From assembly GCA_001787465.1 (NCBI GenBank), contig MFXJ01000054.1:1-8495 (forward strand): a stretch of 8,495 nt of DNA. The letters run 5' to 3'. Every line of letters starts with the position of its first letter. Position 1 is the stretch's first letter. Positions 5,589 through 8,495 of this stretch are shown here, piece by piece. A model generated the notes under the pieces. The model had not been told where the DNA came from, did not search any database, and saw only the letters and a list, made by a program, of their open reading frames with translations. The DNA is from Candidatus Peregrinibacteria bacterium RIFOXYB2_FULL_32_7 (GTDB taxonomy: Bacteria; Patescibacteriota; Gracilibacteria; UBA1369; GWF2-33-10). The translations under genes and the position numbers were made by a program.

Positions 5589-5604
5589 TAATCCGTAACA
5601 TTTT
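5589..5604 (+). repeat. Direct repeat copy 2 (TAATCCGTAACATTTT)
   Basis: Second copy of the 16-base repeat seen at 5372-5387, with two mismatches. It ends 5 bases before the S-layer ATG, where a ribosome binding site would be, yet has no Shine-Dalgarno character. Confidence 0.5.
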
Positions 5605-5609
5605 TTCTT

Positions 5610-8495
5610 ATGGATCTTAATTTTTTGCGAAAAGCGCGAAAAGTTGTGGCTAGCATCTCATTAGCGGCTATTATGCTGTCAATGGTTGGTGTAACTACAA
5701 TTGCAAGTGCTTTTGGTGAACCAACTCCAAGTGGAGATTATGGCTGGTCTTATGACGCGGCTCTTTATCTTGTGGAGTCAGGGTGTGTTGATGATAATAC
5801 TGATCTTAATGTGGTCGGTGAAATGAATCGAGCGCAAATGGCAAAAATGCTAGCTTGCGTATTAGGTATTGAAGGTATTGATGATGTTGATTTGTATTTT
5901 AGTGATTTAGGAGGTGTTGAATGGGCTGTTCCATATATTAATGGATTAACAGCTATGGGTGTCTTTGATCAAGATGGAACATTTGATCCTGCTGGAATCG
6001 TAACTAGAGATGTAATGGCAAAAATGCTTGCTGAAGCTTATGGTTGGGGCAAGCTTACTGGAACTGATGCCGCTACCTATGGATCTAATTATTATACAGA
6101 TGTAAAAGCAGGCGAATGGTATGAAGGTTACGTTGCTCATCTTACAAAAGAAGGTATCATTCAAGGTTATGAAGATGGTACTTATAGACCAGCTGATAAT
6201 ATGATCAGAGGTGAAGGATTTGTGATGATCTATAAGATGGATACTTATAGCACTGGCGGAGGTACTGATGAACCAGTAACACCACCACAAGAAGATGATA
6301 CTGACGGTGATGGAATCGTTGATACAGATGATAATTGTCCAAATGTTTCAAATGATGGACAATTAGATACTGATCTAGATGGCCTCGGCGACAGTTGCGA
6401 TACTGATACTATGAGTGAAGCTGGACTTACTGTTGTTTCAAATTTGATTACAGATGAATTAACTCCATCTGTTCCATATGACGCTTCATCTGTAAAAGGT
6501 TTATCATTAAGCTTTACTGCTGGAGAGGAGGATGACGTAATTATTTCAGGTTTGACCGTTTATCATGCTGGCAACGGTAATGACACGGACTTGAATAATA
6601 TTAGAACTGTATATAACGGTGAAAGACTAGGGAATGATGTTAGTTTTGCTGATGACGAGGCGTATATCTATTTCGGTAGCGAATATGTAACAATAGATGC
6701 TGGCGAAACTATAACTTTAGATGTTTATTATGGATTTACCTCTAGTGCTTCAAATGGTGTAGAACATCAAATCGGTATTAAGGCCGCTAGTGATGTTGAA
6801 ACTAACGCTTATGAAGTTTCAGGTGATTTTGAAATGTGGGGTGTAAATATTGATGTTCTAAATTATGCTATTGGTTCAGTTGAGTTTAATCAAACAGATT
6901 CAAATAATGAAGTAGAAGTTGGTGATGACAAAGAAATTGTTGGTCAATTTAAATTGGTTAACGGTTCTTCATCTGATAATGATTTCTATATTGAATCTAT
7001 TACCTTTGAACAAAAAGGAACTGCTGATTATAATTCTATCGATGCCGTTTATATATCTGATAAAGGTGGCGATGTATTGACCAGTTCAGTAACTCCAGAA
7101 AATGATAGAATGACTTTTGTTTTCACTGAGCCATATCTATTGGAAGATGGTCAAACAGATAATTTTGAAATTCATGCTGATATCGTTCAAGCGGATGATG
7201 GAGATCAATTAATCTTCAAGGTTGAAGAAACTTACGATATTAAAGCTTATGTTGCTAGTCAAGAAGTTGATTACGGCGTAGGTGTAACTTTGACTGATGA
7301 TACTCTTGCAACTTATACAATCCAAGCTGGTCTTCTTAACTTCAGTTTAGCTTCAACTTCACCATCAGCTACAAGCGTAGTTGACGATACTGATGGACTT
7401 GTGGCTATGGTTGTAGATGTAACCGCTGGAGCGACAGTTAAGGTTGAGAAATTTACAGCTATGTTTGATTTTGCTTTAGAAACTTTAGCAAATGGTACAA
7501 CTGCTTTTACACAGGCGGGAGATGGTTCGACTTGTGCTAACGCACTTGCAGAAACAGCACTTGAAGCTAAATATGAAAGAGTTAGATTATATCAAAAGAC
7601 TCTAAAGGCTGACGGTACTTGGAGTGAAGCTAAGAGTATTTCTGAACTTCAAAATGATCCAGTATCAGCTGATGTATCAGCCGCTTGGGATTCAACAAAT
7701 TCTAATTGTGCTGTTACTGATGCGGAATATGAATTTACAAATACTTTCACTATTCCAGCTGGACACAGTCAAATAGTTGTAGCAATTGATGTTACTACTT
7801 ATGCTTCTGCTGGCGATACGTTTAAAGCTCAATTTAATAATTTGAACGAATCAACAGCATCTGATTATGATCTTGAATATTCAGTTAAGAGTAATCGAGT
7901 AGCGTATGGTGATATCACTGGAGCGCCTTTAGGAGGATTATTTACCGTAACTGCTCCTACACTTACAATTACAGAAAACTCTCCATTCAGTGCTAATAAA
8001 AATGTGGTACAGGGAGGGACAAATATATTGTTCATGCAATTAGTGTTAGATACTAATGACGTTAGCCCAATTGATGTAAATTCTATTACATTAACGGCTA
8101 CGCCAAATGCTACTTCTGATGTTCAGCATATTCAAAGCGTTTATTTATATAACGCTGAAACTGGGGAAAGATTATCTGATTATAAGAGTTATACTGGAGG
8201 CACAGCTGGTGCTGCAGGTACTATTACCTTCTCTGGTTTGAAATTGCATATTGATGCTGGTAAATCAATGGAAATTCAAGTAAGAGGTGATGTTTCTAGC
8301 GCGGCGGCTACTACCGGTACTGATAACTATATATTCTCAATCGCTTCAACAGCTAATGTTGATGCGGATGATGTAAATAGTAATAGTGCAAGTGTAACTT
8401 TGAGTTCTGCAACATCTAAGACGTTTGATATTACAACTGGTGGAACAATGACTATCGCTTACGATCCAGCTTATAAGAATTCAAAAGCTATCCTA
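5610..8495 (+). CDS. S-layer protein with SLH repeats and thrombospondin type 3 segment (3' end outside the window)
   Basis: This is an exported surface-layer protein, 962 codons seen and still open. Residues 1-34 form a signal peptide: basic RKARK, a hydrophobic core, and ASA before the likely cut after A34. Three SLH repeats follow (about 44-90, 95-150, 161-210), which in other bacteria bind cell-wall-linked polysaccharide. The TRAE motif is degenerate: NRAQ, TRDV and IRGE. A short Pro/Gly/acidic linker leads to a calcium-type thrombospondin-3 segment (232-264: DGDG, DTDDNCPN, DTDLDGLGDSC). The rest is beta-rich modules at about 290-392, 415-545, 573-770, 778-915 and 939 onward. Most share a late element like VYLYN...GERL, then a strand ending in an AG turn, then a strand ending in D. 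The six Cys (59/83, 243/263, 642/700) fall into within-domain pairs and may form disulfides. The protein is strongly acidic. ATG 5610 fits the signal peptide; no Shine-Dalgarno sequence is seen. Confidence 0.93.
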   Translation, partial: MDLNFLRKARKVVASISLAAIMLSMVGVTTIASAFGEPTPSGDYGWSYDAALYLVESGCVDDNTDLNVVGEMNRAQMAKMLACVLGIEGIDDVDLYFSDLGGVEWAVPYINGLTAMGVFDQDGTFDPAGIVTRDVMAKMLAEAYGWGKLTGTDAATYGSNYYTDVKAGEWYEGYVAHLTKEGIIQGYEDGTYRPADNMIRGEGFVMIYKMDTYSTGGGTDEPVTPPQEDDTDGDGIVDTDDNCPNVSNDGQLDTDLDGLGDSCDTDTMSEAGLTVVSNLITDELTPSVPYDASSVKGLSLSFTAGEEDDVIISGLTVYHAGNGNDTDLNNIRTVYNGERLGNDVSFADDEAYIYFGSEYVTIDAGETITLDVYYGFTSSASNGVEHQIGIKAASDVETNAYEVSGDFEMWGVNIDVLNYAIGSVEFNQTDSNNEVEVGDDKEIVGQFKLVNGSSSDNDFYIESITFEQKGTADYNSIDAVYISDKGGDVLTSSVTPENDRMTFVFTEPYLLEDGQTDNFEIHADIVQADDGDQLIFKVEETYDIKAYVASQEVDYGVGVTLTDDTLATYTIQAGLLNFSLASTSPSATSVVDDTDGLVAMVVDVTAGATVKVEKFTAMFDFALETLANGTTAFTQAGDGSTCANALAETALEAKYERVRLYQKTLKADGTWSEAKSISELQNDPVSADVSAAWDSTNSNCAVTDAEYEFTNTFTIPAGHSQIVVAIDVTTYASAGDTFKAQFNNLNESTASDYDLEYSVKSNRVAYGDITGAPLGGLFTVTAPTLTITENSPFSANKNVVQGGTNILFMQLVLDTNDVSPIDVNSITLTATPNATSDVQHIQSVYLYNAETGERLSDYKSYTGGTAGAAGTITFSGLKLHIDAGKSMEIQVRGDVSSAAATTGTDNYIFSIASTANVDADDVNSNSASVTLSSATSKTFDITTGGTMTIAYDPAYKNSKAIL

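Larger units (their letters stand above)
5249..5609 (+). promoter_or_regulatory. 361-base gene-free leader before the S-layer gene
   Basis: No gene longer than a 12-codon mini-ORF is seen. Contents in order: the tRNA 3' hairpins; a direct-repeat copy (5372-5387); a stem 5416-5421/5429-5435 (GTAAAG with CTTTTAC, one bulge); a candidate promoter (5431-5458); competing hairpins 5453-5468 and 5462-5476; a small hairpin 5478-5493; a T-rich run (5498-5512); a possible pseudoknot (5524-5567); and a second direct-repeat copy (5589-5604), ending 5 bases before the start codon. S-layer genes of other bacteria are known for long structured leaders that stabilise the message, so regulation here is plausible. 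I recognised no known riboswitch class. Confidence 0.5.

Noticed and set aside
5946..6290. 114-codon minus-strand open frame
   Set aside because: It is antisense to the SLH repeats of the S-layer gene, whose frame shows clear domain motifs; the His/Ser/Ile-rich product looks like a reversed acidic protein.
201..8495. Recoding of UGA as Gly or Trp (known in some CPR lineages)
   Set aside because: No in-frame TGA is needed in any gene, and all five visible stops are TAA, so nothing here supports it.
1..8495. CRISPR array, insertion sequence or integration site at the tRNA
   Set aside because: No regularly spaced repeats, transposase frames, terminal inverted repeats or duplicate of the tRNA 3' end were found.

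Overview
The window looks like chromosome from a small-genome bacterium of the Candidate Phyla Radiation (Patescibacteria, most like the Parcubacteria group). The grounds are a very AT-rich sequence, tiny spacers filled with A/T heptamers, a stand-alone 5'-3' exonuclease, a divergent ftsA-ftsZ pair, almost no Shine-Dalgarno sequences, and a giant secreted protein with S-layer homology (SLH) and thrombospondin type 3 motifs behind a Parcubacteria-like signal peptide. All five visible stop codons are TAA and no reading frame needs UGA recoding. The assignment is inference from gene content, not from a phylogenetic marker.

Left part (1-2675, minus strand): a 5'-3' exonuclease/flap endonuclease, then ftsA, then the first 56 codons of ftsZ, which leaves the window. 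FtsA anchors FtsZ to the membrane for division. FtsZ here has about 40 more residues than usual before its GTPase core. The exonuclease has no polymerase domain and ends in a sliding-clamp-type peptide.

Middle part (2676-4967): a plus-strand gene of unknown function (136 residues) starts from a good promoter in a divergent spacer. It runs head-on, with 3 bases between stops, into a minus-strand multi-pass membrane protein (possibly CvpA-like). A complete type I DnaJ co-chaperone lies upstream of that on the minus strand.

Right part (4968-8495, plus strand): a tRNA-Glu with anticodon CUC, a 361-base gene-free leader, and a large open reading frame that runs off the window (962 codons seen). 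It encodes an exported surface-layer protein: signal peptide, three SLH repeats, a calcium-type thrombospondin-3 segment, then at least four and probably five beta-rich modules. The leader is the most unusual stretch. It holds competing hairpins, a 12-codon Phe/Tyr-rich mini-ORF with the only good Shine-Dalgarno sequence seen in the window, a possible H-type pseudoknot with an A-rich third loop, and a 16-base near-perfect direct repeat. This could be an undescribed cis-acting RNA controlling S-layer expression, but AT-rich DNA makes chance stems easily, so it stands as a hypothesis.
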